A stretch of 39,504 bases of DNA from Motilimonas sp. E26 (GCF_021278025.1 NZ_JAIBHJ010000034.1:1-39504); one strand, 5' to 3'; positions 24,755 through 33,693 are shown, counted from the stretch's first letter. Notes: generated from the sequence alone by a model not told the origin. Program-made: numbers and translations.

Positions 24755-25867
24755 CTAGGCAGCTAACAAGATACGTAGCATACGGCGTAATGGCTCTGCC
24801 GCACCCCATAGTAGCTGGTCGCCTACCGTAAATGCGCTGATGTATTCAGGCCCCATGGTAAGTTTACGAATACGACCAACAGGAACGCTTAAAGTGCCTG
24901 TTACTTTCGCAGGGGTTAGTTCTTGTGCGCTGATAGCACGATCGTTAGGGATCACTTTTACCCAATCATTGTGGCTCGCTAAGATGTTTTCGATTTCTTC
25001 AACCGAAATATCTTTGGTTAGTTTCAATGTGATAGCTTGAGAGTGACAACGCATTGCACCAATACGAACACAAATACCATCAACTGGAATTTGGTTATCG
25101 CTGCGGCCTAGAATTTTGTTAGCTTCAACTTGAGCTTTCCATTCTTCTTTACTTTGGCCCGAAGGTAGCGGTACATCAATCCATGGGATCAAGCTACCTG
25201 CTAGTGGGGCGCCAAACTGTTCCGTTGGGAAGTCGTCGCTACGGATAGTCTCAGCAACTTTACGGTCAATGTCTAAAATAGCAGAAGCGGGATCGGCTAG
25301 CTCGGCAGCAACACTGTCTTTGATCGCGCCCATTTGGCTGATTAGTTCACGCATATTACGCGCACCGGCGCCTGAAGCTGCTTGATAAGTATGTGGCGTC
25401 GCCCATTCAACTAGGCCTTTTTCAAATAAGCCGCCGAGTGCCATTAACATTAGCGAAACGGTGCAGTTCCCGCCAACATAGGTTTTTACACCATCTTTTA
25501 GGCCTTGCTGAATCACGTCACTATTAACCGGATCAAGTACGATAATACTGTCTTCTGCCATGCGTAATGAAGACGCGGCATCGATCCAGTAACCATCCCA
25601 ACCACTTTCACGCAGTTTAGGGTAAACTTCTTTGGTGTAGTCGCCGCCTTGACAAGTTAAGATCACGTCCATTTCTGCTAGTGCTTCAATTGAGAAAGCA
25701 TCTTGCAGAGTCGTGCTGGTCTTGCCAATATCTGGAGAAGGTAAACCAACCTGAGAGGTGGTGAAGAAAGTCGATTCAATTAAATCAAAATCTTTCTCTT
25801 CAGACATACGTTGCATGAGGACAGAGCCCACCATACCGCGCCAACCAACTAGACCTACTTTTTTCAT
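24755..25867 (-). CDS. asd: Aspartate-semialdehyde dehydrogenase
   Basis: Reduces aspartyl phosphate to aspartate semialdehyde with NADPH, feeding lysine/diaminopimelate, threonine and methionine synthesis. The 370 aa are colinear with E. coli Asd: [17 protein letters not shown] (nucleotide binding), the catalytic Cys135 in [21 protein letters not shown] and His275 in RCHSQA. AAGGAAG precedes the ATG at 25867. Single gene with its own terminator; no riboswitch is visible in the short leader. Confidence 0.97.
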   Translation of the reverse strand: MKKVGLVGWRGMVGSVLMQRMSEEKDFDLIESTFFTTSQVGLPSPDIGKTSTTLQDAFSIEALAEMDVILTCQGGDYTKEVYPKLRESGWDGYWIDAASSLRMAEDSIIVLDPVNSDVIQQGLKDGVKTYVGGNCTVSLMLMALGGLFEKGLVEWATPHTYQAASGAGARNMRELISQMGAIKDSVAAELADPASAILDIDRKVAETIRSDDFPTEQFGAPLAGSLIPWIDVPLPSGQSKEEWKAQVEANKILGRSDNQIPVDGICVRIGAMRCHSQAITLKLTKDISVEEIENILASHNDWVKVIPNDRAISAQELTPAKVTGTLSVPVGRIRKLTMGPEYISAFTVGDQLLWGAAEPLRRMLRILLAA

Positions 25868-26073
25868 GGCGTTTCTACTTCCTTAATTTAACGAAACGGA
25901 ATTAATGAACCGAAACCAATGTATTTTTGGATAGGTTATTAATAGATAGAAACTCAATTTATCATTTTAGACGTCTGTAAGGCTAGATTTTTTTCAGAAA
26001 AGGGAAAAAGTACAGATAAATATATGGGGTATGAATTTAATGCAGGATAATATTTTAGATAAGAAAAGGAATA

Positions 26074-26166
26074 TGGCGGTGAAGGAGGGATTTGAACCCT
26101 CGATGGGGCTACAAACCCCATACTCCCTTAGCAGGGGAGCGCCTTCGGCCACTCGGCCACCTCACC
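26074..26166 (-). tRNA. tRNA-Ser (GCT)
   Basis: The minus strand gives GGTGAGG...CCTTCACCGCCA with encoded CCA. Anticodon arm CTCCC-CTGCTAA-GGGAG, anticodon GCT. It has a long variable arm, as class II tRNAs do. Last gene of the seven-tRNA operon. Confidence 0.94.
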
Positions 26167-26180
26167 GGTATTCGGGAATA

Positions 26181-26264
26181 TGGTGGGGGGGGACGGATTC
26201 GAACCATCGAAGCTTTCGCGGCAGATTTACAATCTGCTCCCTTTGGCCACTCGGGAACCCCCCC
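26181..26264 (-). tRNA. tRNA-Tyr (GTA)
   Basis: The minus strand starts with seven G (acceptor GGGGGGG) and ends CCCCCCCACCA. Anticodon arm GCAGATTGTAAATCTGC gives GTA. A variable arm of class II type is present. The all-G:C acceptor stem is notable. Confidence 0.94.
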
Positions 26265-26304
26265 AAGAACTTTTAACTTATTAGCGATGCTAATTAGTTG
26301 AATG

Positions 26305-26379
26305 TGGCAGGGATATGAGGATTTGAACCTCAGAATGCCGAGATCAAAACCCGGTGCCTTACCGCTTGGCGATATCCCT
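26305..26379 (-). tRNA. tRNA-Gln (TTG)
   Basis: Acceptor AGGGATA pairs with TATCCCT, then GCCA. Anticodon arm CCGGG-TTTTGAT-CTCGG gives TTG. Sequence is close to E. coli tRNA-Gln. Confidence 0.93.
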
Positions 26380-26490
26380 GTTGTAGTGTTTTATCGAGTT
26401 GACTCTCGCGGTTGAGGATAACATGTTAAAGGAGCCGAACCCTATAACGGTTATCTAACCTAACTATTTAAAGAGTGCTAACTCTGAATA

Positions 26491-26581
<91 letters not shown>

Positions 26582-26600
26582 GTAATTCTCTAAATTGTAA

Positions 26601-26685
26601 TGGTGCGGAAGGAGAGACTTGAACTCTCACACCTTACGGCACTAGAACCTAAATCTAGCGTGTCTACCAATTTCACCACTTCCGC
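26601..26685 (-). tRNA. tRNA-Leu (TAG)
   Basis: Acceptor GCGGAAG / CTTCCGC, then ACCA. Anticodon arm CTAGATTTAGGTTCTAG gives TAG. A class II variable arm is present. Confidence 0.94.
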
Positions 26686-26726
26686 ATCATATTAGATTGC
26701 TGATCTCAATATCAACATTCTAAATT

Positions 26727-26802
26727 TGGCTCCTCCTGCTGGGATTGAACCAGCGACCTGCGGATTAACAGTCCGTCGCTCTACCAGCTGAGCTAAGGAG
26801 GA
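26727..26802 (-). tRNA. tRNA-Asn (GTT)
   Basis: Acceptor TCCTCCT / AGGAGGA, then GCCA. Anticodon loop within CGGACTGTTAATCCG gives GTT. Encoded CCA. Confidence 0.94.
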
Positions 26803-26806
26803 ATAG

Positions 26807-26883
<77 letters not shown>

Positions 26884-26977
26884 ACTGTTGCTTACGTATT
26901 TTATCTCTTCAGATTTCTCTGTTCGGAAGTTTTAACTAGAAGGCGTTGTAAGCTCCGCCGTGTCTCCGATGGCGCAC

Positions 26978-27006
26978 ATTATTAGGATTTCGCTGGTCTT
27001 TGTCAA
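26978..27006 (-). promoter_or_regulatory. Promoter of the tRNA operon with GC-rich discriminator
   Basis: On the minus strand TTGACA, a 17-base spacer, AATAAT, then GTGCGCC. The consensus -35, optimal spacing and GC-rich discriminator are the features of stable-RNA promoters under ppGpp control. It lies about 95 bases before tRNA-Pro. Confidence 0.78.
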
Positions 27007-27274
27007 CACTCTGCAATAATTTATTTCTATATTAAAAACATGGGCTTAGCTTAATTGGTTGAAAAACAAGCTAACTTTTTTGTTTTTTTTAGTTCGTTTG
27101 CTGAAAAAAAGACCAGTTTGGGTATGGAAATTGTCCACTCAGGCTGATTTTTTTTGCCTTAAGGTGAGGTTTTTCTTCGAGAGCCGCAATATTTCACACC
27201 GAAACCGGAAAAATTAGCGAATACAGGCTAGTCAAATGAGGCACTCAACTAGAAATTTGTCATAGATCGACAAC

Positions 27275-27303
27275 TTGGCGTGATTAACTTTAGTTAATAT
27301 ACT
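27275..27303 (+). promoter_or_regulatory. Promoter of the HDOD gene with a palindrome between -35 and -10
   Basis: TTGGCG (27275-27280), a 17-base spacer, TATACT (27298-27303). The spacer contains ATTAACT-TT-AGTTAAT (27283-27298), a perfect 7-2-7 inverted repeat. This is where a repressor would block polymerase. Confidence 0.65.
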
Positions 27304-27406
27304 AGGGGCGAATTGACCCTGTGTGATGTTTTGCAACGCGGTCACGAACCTTTATCTTTTTTATTCTATTCTTATTTTATCTACCTTAGGGACCCAACTC
27401 GACATT

Positions 27407-28609
27407 ATGAGCTCAGTAAAAATGGCAGACACCCAGAGTATCGCTAATCGGATTAGCGCCAAATTTGAGCATTTTCTCGTTGGGAAAAATTATATTCTAG
27501 GTGATGATGACTTTAATGATGGTCTTGAATTGGAGTTATTAGAAAAACAAGAAGAGAAAGAATCCACTGAATCAGGTTGGAGTAAGCGCATCCTGCTTGA
27601 TGTTGAAAAGGCAAGAGTGGAAAAAGAAGCGGCAGCAAAGCGCCAACGTGAAAAAGCGCTGCAGGTCGCTTCCAATTATTTTAATAAACGCCTCATTAAT
27701 GACATGCTACAACAACTATCGGAGCCTGACCGGGTAATGACTCACCTATTGCGCGTGCATGCTTCGACCACTGATTTGTTATTAGCACTTACTTTACCTT
27801 TTCCGCGTTTATCGTTGATCGCGAGCATGTTAGAGCAAAACCCAGAACTAAAGCGTCGTCTTTTATACCTCGTTGGTAGCCATAGTTTTATGGAACTATT
27901 AAACCGTAAGCCACGAGTGGTTAAAGATGCGCAGGCTGCTGTCGGTTTGTTAGGAATTGAAATTTTAAAGCAAATTGTTCCAGCTATGGTATTTAAGTAC
28001 CGAGTAAAGATGAATAATACGGTGATCCCAGGGTTAGGGAAAAAGCTTTGGCGGCACATGCTAACAACTAGCTTAGCCACGACTTATGTACTTGAGCAGC
28101 AAGGATATAAACGGCCTGCTGAAGGTATGATGTTAGGCGGTTTGTTGCATTTAGGTCATATGGCCTGTTTACATCAGTTTTTGCGCTCGTTTGATGAAAC
28201 CATGGTCGAGTGCCTAAATGAGGCGCGACAAAAAGGAGACAAAAAATTCCATGACCTGCTATTTGACGTGGAGGCTGATCCACGAATTTTAGAAAAATTT
28301 CTCGCTGAGAAAGCCCTTGAAATCAGCTTATCTTTAGCAAAACATAGTTTTCAGGAAGGTGCTCCACAATTAATAAGTGCCTTGCAGGAGGAAGTTGATG
28401 ATCATAATTACAATGTACGTGGCACGTTAGGTAAAGCGTTATTTAGTGGCTTACGTTTTTCAGTGTTTGAGCAGCTTCGCGCGGCGAAAAACTTTTCTCA
28501 AGACGAATTAGTACCTTGGCGAGAATATGCGCAAATTTCCGCGTCACAGTTTAAAGAGATGCATCAAAAATCCCTTTACCGGATTGATTATTCCTCATTT
28601 AGTAGTTAA
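27407..28609 (+). CDS. HDOD-domain protein
   Basis: About 400 aa. The N-terminal third has a charged helical region (LLEKQEEKESTESGW, then VEKARVEKEAAAKRQREKAL). The rest matches HDOD domains, inactive relatives of HD phosphohydrolases used in signalling: LLALTLPFPRLSLIASMLEQ, SHSFMELLN, AVGLLGIEILKQIVPAMV and MLGGLLHLGHMACL, with the metal-binding HD pair not intact. The frame opens at 27323, but that stretch looks like untranslated leader, so I use the ATG at 27407 (MSSVKMADT); 27422 is an alternative. Single gene. Partners are unknown. Confidence 0.78.
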   Translation: MSSVKMADTQSIANRISAKFEHFLVGKNYILGDDDFNDGLELELLEKQEEKESTESGWSKRILLDVEKARVEKEAAAKRQREKALQVASNYFNKRLINDMLQQLSEPDRVMTHLLRVHASTTDLLLALTLPFPRLSLIASMLEQNPELKRRLLYLVGSHSFMELLNRKPRVVKDAQAAVGLLGIEILKQIVPAMVFKYRVKMNNTVIPGLGKKLWRHMLTTSLATTYVLEQQGYKRPAEGMMLGGLLHLGHMACLHQFLRSFDETMVECLNEARQKGDKKFHDLLFDVEADPRILEKFLAEKALEISLSLAKHSFQEGAPQLISALQEEVDDHNYNVRGTLGKALFSGLRFSVFEQLRAAKNFSQDELVPWREYAQISASQFKEMHQKSLYRIDYSSFSS

Positions 28610-28663
28610 ATCGGCCGACGTTGGATTGAATAAAAATTGTGCTGATTGCGCTATCAGATAGCC

Positions 28664-28701
28664 CCCTCCTAGGTTAATATTCATTTAGTCGTCTAGGAGG
28701 G
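28664..28701 (+). promoter_or_regulatory. Inverted repeat masking the ribosome binding site of the LacI-family gene
   Basis: CCCTCCTAG (28664-28672) and CTAGGAGGG (28693-28701) are a perfect 9-bp inverted repeat with a 20-base loop. The right arm is the Shine-Dalgarno sequence for the ATG at 28705. It could be an RNA hairpin that limits translation or a protein-binding site. Confidence 0.6.
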
Positions 28702-28704
28702 ACT

Positions 28705-29727
28705 ATGTCTCAAGGAAAAAAACGGAAAAATAGTGGTCGCGTCACATTGGCTGATGTAGCTAAGCTAGCCGGTGTAGGTTCAATGACTGTGTCGCGGGCT
28801 TTGCGTACCCCTGACCTCGTTTCAACAGGCTTGCGTGAAAAAATAGATGCCGCTGTTGCACAACTCGGTTACTTGCCCAATAAAGCTGCTGGCGCTTTGG
28901 CTTCATCTCAGTCAGATATTATTGCGGTGATCCTGCCGTCTTTAACCGAATTTGCCACCAATGAAATCGTTTTAGCCTTAAAAGGGGTACTGGAGCCAGC
29001 GGGGTACCAACTTATTTTTACCGCGTCAAACTACGATTCGCAAGAAGAGGAAAAGCAAGTGCGAGCGTTATTGCAGCATTCGCCTGCAGCCTTGATTCTA
29101 CCTGGTACTGCACACACCTCTCAAACCCTTAAATACATTGAAAACATGAGCTTGCCAGTTGTTGAGCTGTCGGCTTTAACTCTTACCCCGGTGCATATCA
29201 ATGTGGGCATTGATCATCATGCCTCGGCTTATCAGCTGACAAAATTTTTGTATATGAAAGGCTATCGGCAGATTGGTTTCATTGGCGCGCACACTAATTT
29301 TGGACGCTTTGCAATGCGACTAGCGGGTTGGCAAAAGGCCATGATAGATCATGATATGGCGAGTCATCGTTTGGTGTTAGGGTTATCTGAGGTGAGCTTT
29401 TCGGTGGGGGCTGAGTTGCTTATGGACACCTTGGCACGCTGGCCTGATTTAGATGCTGTGATATGTGGTCATAGTGAAATAGCGGCGGGCTTGATATTAG
29501 AGGCTAACAAACAAGGGGTTAAAATCCCTGAGCAACTTGCCATTGCAACATTTGAAGATCCTAATTTGTGCAATACCTTGCAGCCCAGTTTAACCACTGT
29601 TGATATTCCTTATGCTGAAGTTGGTCGAGAAGCTGCGGAAGCGTTATTGCAGGCTCTTATTACTGGTAACCGCGATAAAGTGGTGAAAAGTTTAGGTTTT
29701 AGAGTTAAAACTCGAGCAAGCACTTAG
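28705..29727 (+). CDS. LacI-family regulator, GntR (gluconate)-like
   Basis: 340 aa. The helix-turn-helix VTLADVAKLAGVGSMTVSRA is followed by the hinge YLPNKAAGALAS and a periplasmic-binding-protein-like effector domain. Runs such as AVILPSLTEF, IENMSLPVVEL and FEDPNLCNTLQPSLTTVDIP match the E. coli gluconate repressor GntR more than LacI or PurR, but no gluconate genes are in the window, so the target is unknown. TAGGAGGG lies just before the ATG and inside a perfect inverted repeat (28664-28701). A CTGAT/ATCAG pair at 28642-28657 could be an operator. Confidence 0.86.
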   Translation: MSQGKKRKNSGRVTLADVAKLAGVGSMTVSRALRTPDLVSTGLREKIDAAVAQLGYLPNKAAGALASSQSDIIAVILPSLTEFATNEIVLALKGVLEPAGYQLIFTASNYDSQEEEKQVRALLQHSPAALILPGTAHTSQTLKYIENMSLPVVELSALTLTPVHINVGIDHHASAYQLTKFLYMKGYRQIGFIGAHTNFGRFAMRLAGWQKAMIDHDMASHRLVLGLSEVSFSVGAELLMDTLARWPDLDAVICGHSEIAAGLILEANKQGVKIPEQLAIATFEDPNLCNTLQPSLTTVDIPYAEVGREAAEALLQALITGNRDKVVKSLGFRVKTRAST

Positions 29728-29746
29728 TTTTCTAGCTGCGTAAAAA

Positions 29747-29768
29747 AAGCAGGCCAGCAGGCCTGCTT
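29747..29768 (-). terminator. Minus-oriented hairpin with T tract, no assigned gene
   Basis: AAGCAGGCC / GGCCTGCTT with an AGCA loop, a perfect 9-bp stem. The T tract (seven T) is on the minus strand, although the nearest gene (lacI family) reads plus. Confidence 0.6.
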
Positions 29769-29877
29769 AACCAACTGGGATGTGTTGGAAAGAATCATAC
29801 TTTTTAAATAATCACTAAAGGTTATTAGGCTTATGTGATTGTAAAAAGAAAACATAAATAGAATATCACTTGGTTCA

Positions 29878-29905
29878 TACAATCAACAGGTTGTATCGTT
29901 TTTTT
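29878..29905 (+). terminator. Probable terminator of the LacI-family gene
   Basis: TACAATC / GGTTGTA with an AACA loop and one T-G wobble, then TCG and seven T residues. It is 150 bases after the stop codon. Confidence 0.6.
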
Positions 29906-30107
29906 AGGTATTAACTTATAGTTGATTTCACTGAATTAACACTAGCTCCCTATTTTAAAAAGGTATCTTCATTCGCCTTGGCCGACTGGAGGGGGAAATA
30001 TATAACAGTTTGGTAGTTTTTTATTACGGCAAAGGTGTAACTTGCTAAGCTGATATTAAAGAAAATTATCGCTTTAACCAGTGAAGTGATAAGAATGAGG
30101 AAGTTAT

Positions 30108-31031
30108 ATGAGTCAGTCATCTACATTATCTTTTCTTGCTTGGCCTATCGCTGCAGTTAGTACGATTTTAGCGGGTGTGGGGTTTTACCTCTACTCAGAT
30201 GCGATCACTGTTGCAGAAAAAGCGACCCGTCAGGCTCAAGCTTCACGACAAATAGAAAAAGCCAGCTTAACCAAACAAAGTGATTTACAGCGTCAATTGA
30301 ACACGGCTATTTATGATTTTGAACAGCGCCAACAAACGTTTAGTGAACTACAACAGCAATTGACCCAGCTGCAGTTGAAAACCGACCAGCAGCAAAAAGA
30401 ATGGCAAGCCAAGCAAGAACAATGGCTGGCTAAACTGGCGGAAGCAGAAATGAAAGATGCGGCTTTGTTACAAGGGCAATTGCAGATAGAAGCCTTAACC
30501 AATGAGATTAATGCACTCAATGAACAGCTTGTTTCTGCACAAACCAGCCTAGAGCAAGCTGGGCCGAATGTTGATGTCATGCAATTGCAGCAACAGTTTG
30601 AACAATTAATGACAGAGAACCAAGAGCTTAAGGCAAATTTAGATTCGCAAGTTGCGGATAAAGCACAGCTTAGTATGACCTTAGCTGATGCTCGTAATGA
30701 AATCCTGCGTCTGGATCAGCAAATCCAACTGGCCGATGCCAGGATTAATGAGTTGAGTATGACGTTGGAGCTTGAACCAAGTGCCAACGCGCCAGCAAAA
30801 ATGGAAGTAAAAGTCGATTCGCCAGCGGTTGTGATACCGAGTAATGAAGATACTGTTTCTGCAACGGAGGCGCCGCCAGCAAAAACTGAACCTGTTGCCG
30901 TGAGCGTTGAACCCTCAGCTGAGGTGACTGATGCTGCCAGCGAACTTGACACTCCTGCTTTAGATGACGTTGTTGCTGCACCTGAAGTCGCACAGCCCGA
31001 GCCTGAAGCGACCAAGGTTGAGGCAAACTAA
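30108..31031 (+). CDS. Membrane-anchored coiled-coil protein, unknown
   Basis: 307 aa with one N-terminal membrane helix (about residues 8-29, FLAWPIAAVSTILAGVGFYL), then a long Gln/Glu/Leu-rich coiled coil (about 40-215) and an acidic Pro/Ala/Glu/Val tail. GAGGAAG precedes the ATG. The layout recalls structural or tethering envelope proteins, but I recognise no family. Coiled-coil and low-complexity parts make any similarity search unreliable. It lies downstream of ntrC, converging on it. Confidence 0.72.
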   Translation: MSQSSTLSFLAWPIAAVSTILAGVGFYLYSDAITVAEKATRQAQASRQIEKASLTKQSDLQRQLNTAIYDFEQRQQTFSELQQQLTQLQLKTDQQQKEWQAKQEQWLAKLAEAEMKDAALLQGQLQIEALTNEINALNEQLVSAQTSLEQAGPNVDVMQLQQQFEQLMTENQELKANLDSQVADKAQLSMTLADARNEILRLDQQIQLADARINELSMTLELEPSANAPAKMEVKVDSPAVVIPSNEDTVSATEAPPAKTEPVAVSVEPSAEVTDAASELDTPALDDVVAAPEVAQPEPEATKVEAN

Positions 31032-31216
31032 ATAACCTCCGTTATGCTTCAGTCTGACACCGCCAGATAAAGTATGTGTTACGACAAAATTTCGTTTTCA
31101 GGGATGAAGATGTAAAGTGTTCAGAGGCATATTTACAGCGTTTGCGCAGGAAAATATACTATTTTGGCTCGTAATAAGCTCAAGTAAAACCTAGGCAAGT
31201 CTTCAATACCCATGGT

Positions 31217-32629
31217 TTAGCTATTGATGTCTAATTCTTTGAGCTTGCGTGTTAGGGTGTTTCTGCCCCAGCCTAGCAAACGAGCTGCTTCTTGTTTGTG
31301 ACCGTGAGTATGGGTCAGCGCAGCAGTGAGCATGATGCGTTCAACTTCTGGCACTGTGTTGGCTAATATGTCTACTTGGCCTGCTAATAGCTGCTGCTCA
31401 GTCCATTGCTGTAGTTGTTGTTGCCAACTTTGTGCTATCGCCTCGCTTTGTTCTACTCCTTTTTTTGCTTGTACCAACTCTGGTGGCAAGTCACTTAGTA
31501 GCACCTCTTGACCACTGGCCATCACAGTCAACCAACGGCATACGTTCTCTAATTGACGCACATTACCTGGCCAGTTTAAGCTTGCTAAATAGTCTTTGAC
31601 CTTGGGATGCAATGACTTTACTTCGACCGCGAGTTCTTTTGCCGCTAAGTGCAAAAAATGGTTGGCTAATTTAACGATGTCTTCACGACGCTCGTTTAAT
31701 GACGGAATGTGAATACGGATCACATTGAGGCGATGGAATAAATCTTCACGAAAATCGCCTGCTGCCACTTTTTTTTCTAAGTCTTGGTGGGTTGCTGCAA
31801 TGATCCGGACATCCACTTTGACCGATGCATGGCCGCCAACACGATAAAACTGCCCGTCTGCAAGCACACGTAATAATCGGGTTTGAATGTCTAATGGCAT
31901 ATCACCAATTTCATCCAAAAATAAGGTTCCGCCATTGGCTTGTTCGAAACGTCCTTGACGCACCGCATTTGCCCCTGTAAATGCGCCTTTCTCATGACCG
32001 AACAGCTCTGATTCAATCAAGTCTTTAGGAATTGCTGCCATGTTTAACGCAATAAACGGATTTTCTTTGCGCGGGCTATGTTTATGTAGCGCGTGAGCAA
32101 CAAGTTCTTTACCCGTACCTGATTGACCATTAATAAGCACACTAATGCTTGAGCGTGATAATCGGCCAATGGCGCGAAACACTTCCTGCATGGCGGGCGC
32201 TTCGCCGATGATTTCGGGGGCGGGTGACATGGGGGCTTGCGGCGCCTTTTTCGCACTATTTTCTTTCGCGTGGGTTAAGGCTCGCTCTACCAAAGCAACG
32301 GATTCATCAATATCAAAGGGTTTTGGTAAATATTCAAATGCCCCTGATTGATAGGCATTGACTGCACTGTCGAGATCAGAGTGGGCTGTCATGATCACTA
32401 CGGGAATATCAGGAAATTCTTGCTGTACTTTCTGCAGCAAGGTAATGCCGTCTATACCCGGCATGCGAATGTCAGAGATGATCACATCGGGTTGTGTCAG
32501 CGAAAGTTGTTGCCACATCAGCTCACCATCGGCAAAGCTCTGGGTTTTGATACCTGAAGGCGCGAGGGCTTTTTCTAATACCCAACGAATAGAGCTGTCG
32601 TCATCGACGATCCAGACTTTATTGGTCAT
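31217..32629 (-). CDS. ntrC: Nitrogen regulator NtrC (sigma-54 activator)
   Basis: A 470-aa response regulator that, when phosphorylated by NtrB, activates sigma-54 promoters such as glnA. The receiver domain has the acidic pocket VDDD and phospho-acceptor Asp53 in IISDIRMPG. The AAA+ domain has Walker A NGQSGTGKELVAHAL, the sigma-54 contact loop GAFTGA and LFLDEIGDMP. A Fis-type helix-turn-helix is at the end (KQEAARLLGWGRNTLTRKLK). Walker A reads GQSGTGKE where GESGTGKE is usual. It starts 4 bases after the ntrB stop, so the two are one operon. Colinear with E. coli NtrC. Confidence 0.97.
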   Translation of the reverse strand: MTNKVWIVDDDSSIRWVLEKALAPSGIKTQSFADGELMWQQLSLTQPDVIISDIRMPGIDGITLLQKVQQEFPDIPVVIMTAHSDLDSAVNAYQSGAFEYLPKPFDIDESVALVERALTHAKENSAKKAPQAPMSPAPEIIGEAPAMQEVFRAIGRLSRSSISVLINGQSGTGKELVAHALHKHSPRKENPFIALNMAAIPKDLIESELFGHEKGAFTGANAVRQGRFEQANGGTLFLDEIGDMPLDIQTRLLRVLADGQFYRVGGHASVKVDVRIIAATHQDLEKKVAAGDFREDLFHRLNVIRIHIPSLNERREDIVKLANHFLHLAAKELAVEVKSLHPKVKDYLASLNWPGNVRQLENVCRWLTVMASGQEVLLSDLPPELVQAKKGVEQSEAIAQSWQQQLQQWTEQQLLAGQVDILANTVPEVERIMLTAALTHTHGHKQEAARLLGWGRNTLTRKLKELDINS

Positions 32630-32633
32630 CTTA

Positions 32634-33689
32634 TTATTTCCTTAAAGGCAATTGAATGATGAACTCGGTGTGCGTTGGCCAGCTATTACACTCAATGCGT
32701 CCTTTGTGCTGATTAATCAAGTTTTGCGCAATCGACAAGCCTAAGCCAGTGCCGCCTTCGCGACCTGTGACCATAGGGTAAAATAAGGTGTCTTTCAGTT
32801 CGTTAGGAATACCGGGTCCGTTATCAATAATGCGAATCTCCGCGGCTAAACGAAAGCGTTGACCATGAATCGTGACTTGAAATACGGTGCGGGTAATGAT
32901 CTTTATTTCGCCATTTTCGGTTTCAGCAAGGGCTTGCACCGCATTTTGTAATATGTTCAAAAACGCTTGCTGCATTTGCTCTTGCTGCATTTCAAAGTCA
33001 GGGATACTGGGATCGTAATCCACCTTGATCTTAACGTTGTCGCCTTTGGTTAACTCGACTAAACGGCGGACTTTTTCTAACACGCTGTGAATATTATGAA
33101 TTTCTTGCTGACCGGGACACTGTGGTCCGAGTAAGCGATCAACTAAATTACGTAATCGGTCGGCTTGTTCAATGATGATTTCGGTAAATTCTTTTAACTC
33201 TGCTGAAGGCAGCTGTTTCTCTAATAGTTGTGCCGCACCACGAAGGCCGCCCAACGGATTTTTTATTTCATGAGCTAAGCCGCGAACCAGCTCTTTTGCG
33301 GCTTGTTGTTGCGCATGTTGATAAATTTCTTGGCTTATTTTTTTTTGCTGGTCGATTTGGCGCATTTCGACCAAGGCATACACAAAGCCTGACTGATAAA
33401 AGGGGGTTGCCGTTAGTTCGACTAACACAGCCTGCCCGTCAATCACTAAAGTCACCTCATTGTCGGTAAAGCCATGACCTGAATGCAGGGTCTTTTGGAT
33501 CAGCTCAAAATTTAATGAGGTATGTTCAAGCAGCTGATCAAAGCGTAAACCTGTTAAGCGTTTAATGCTTTGCGCCAGCAATTGTTCTGCCGCTGGGTTG
33601 GCATAGGTGATTTGCAGCGTTTCATCGAGTAAAAAAACGGCAGAAACTAAGTGCTCTAAAAGCGCTTCGGCTTGTTGACTGGATTGCAA
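32634..33689 (-). CDS. ntrB: Nitrogen sensor kinase/phosphatase NtrB
   Basis: A 351-aa cytoplasmic histidine kinase that phosphorylates or dephosphorylates NtrC under PII control. An N-terminal PAS domain (FLLDETLQITYANPAAEQLL) precedes the phospho-acceptor His140 in GLAHEIKNPLGGLRGAAQLL. The ATP-binding boxes are NILQNAVQAL (N), IDNGPGIP (G1) and GGTGLGLSIA (G2). The start is an unusual TTG at 33689, supported by AAAGGTGAG five bases upstream. Its leader carries an NtrC box, so NtrC autoregulation is likely. Confidence 0.96.
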   Translation of the reverse strand: MQSSQQAEALLEHLVSAVFLLDETLQITYANPAAEQLLAQSIKRLTGLRFDQLLEHTSLNFELIQKTLHSGHGFTDNEVTLVIDGQAVLVELTATPFYQSGFVYALVEMRQIDQQKKISQEIYQHAQQQAAKELVRGLAHEIKNPLGGLRGAAQLLEKQLPSAELKEFTEIIIEQADRLRNLVDRLLGPQCPGQQEIHNIHSVLEKVRRLVELTKGDNVKIKVDYDPSIPDFEMQQEQMQQAFLNILQNAVQALAETENGEIKIITRTVFQVTIHGQRFRLAAEIRIIDNGPGIPNELKDTLFYPMVTGREGGTGLGLSIAQNLINQHKGRIECNSWPTHTEFIIQLPLRK

Positions 33690-33693
33690 TGGC

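Larger units (their letters stand above)
26884..27406. other. Divergent intergenic region tRNA operon / HDOD gene
   Basis: About 520 bases without a gene. It holds the tRNA operon promoter (26978-27006, minus), a plus-strand terminator-like TTAGCTT / AAGCTAA hairpin followed by a T-rich run (27046-27091) with no obvious upstream plus-strand gene, and the HDOD promoter (27275-27303). Confidence 0.55.
29728..30107. other. Intergenic region with two oppositely oriented terminator-like hairpins
   Basis: About 380 AT-rich bases. It holds a minus-oriented hairpin at 29747-29768 and a plus-oriented terminator at 29878-29905. No frame with a good ribosome binding site is present. A short minus-strand transcript ending at 29747 is possible but unsupported otherwise. 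Confidence 0.5.

Noticed and set aside
26031-26301. Two plus-strand frames of 69-81 aa
   Set aside because: They are antisense translations of tRNA-Ser and tRNA-Tyr; such false proteins are common in databases.
26380-26490. Possible tRNA remnant (GGGTTCGGCTCC on the minus strand) in the tRNA operon gap
   Set aside because: Resembles a T-arm only loosely; no acceptor or anticodon arm can be built around it.
30716-31026. Two long minus-strand frames opposite the coiled-coil protein
   Set aside because: Low-complexity shadows of the Ala/Glu/Pro-rich tail on the plus strand.
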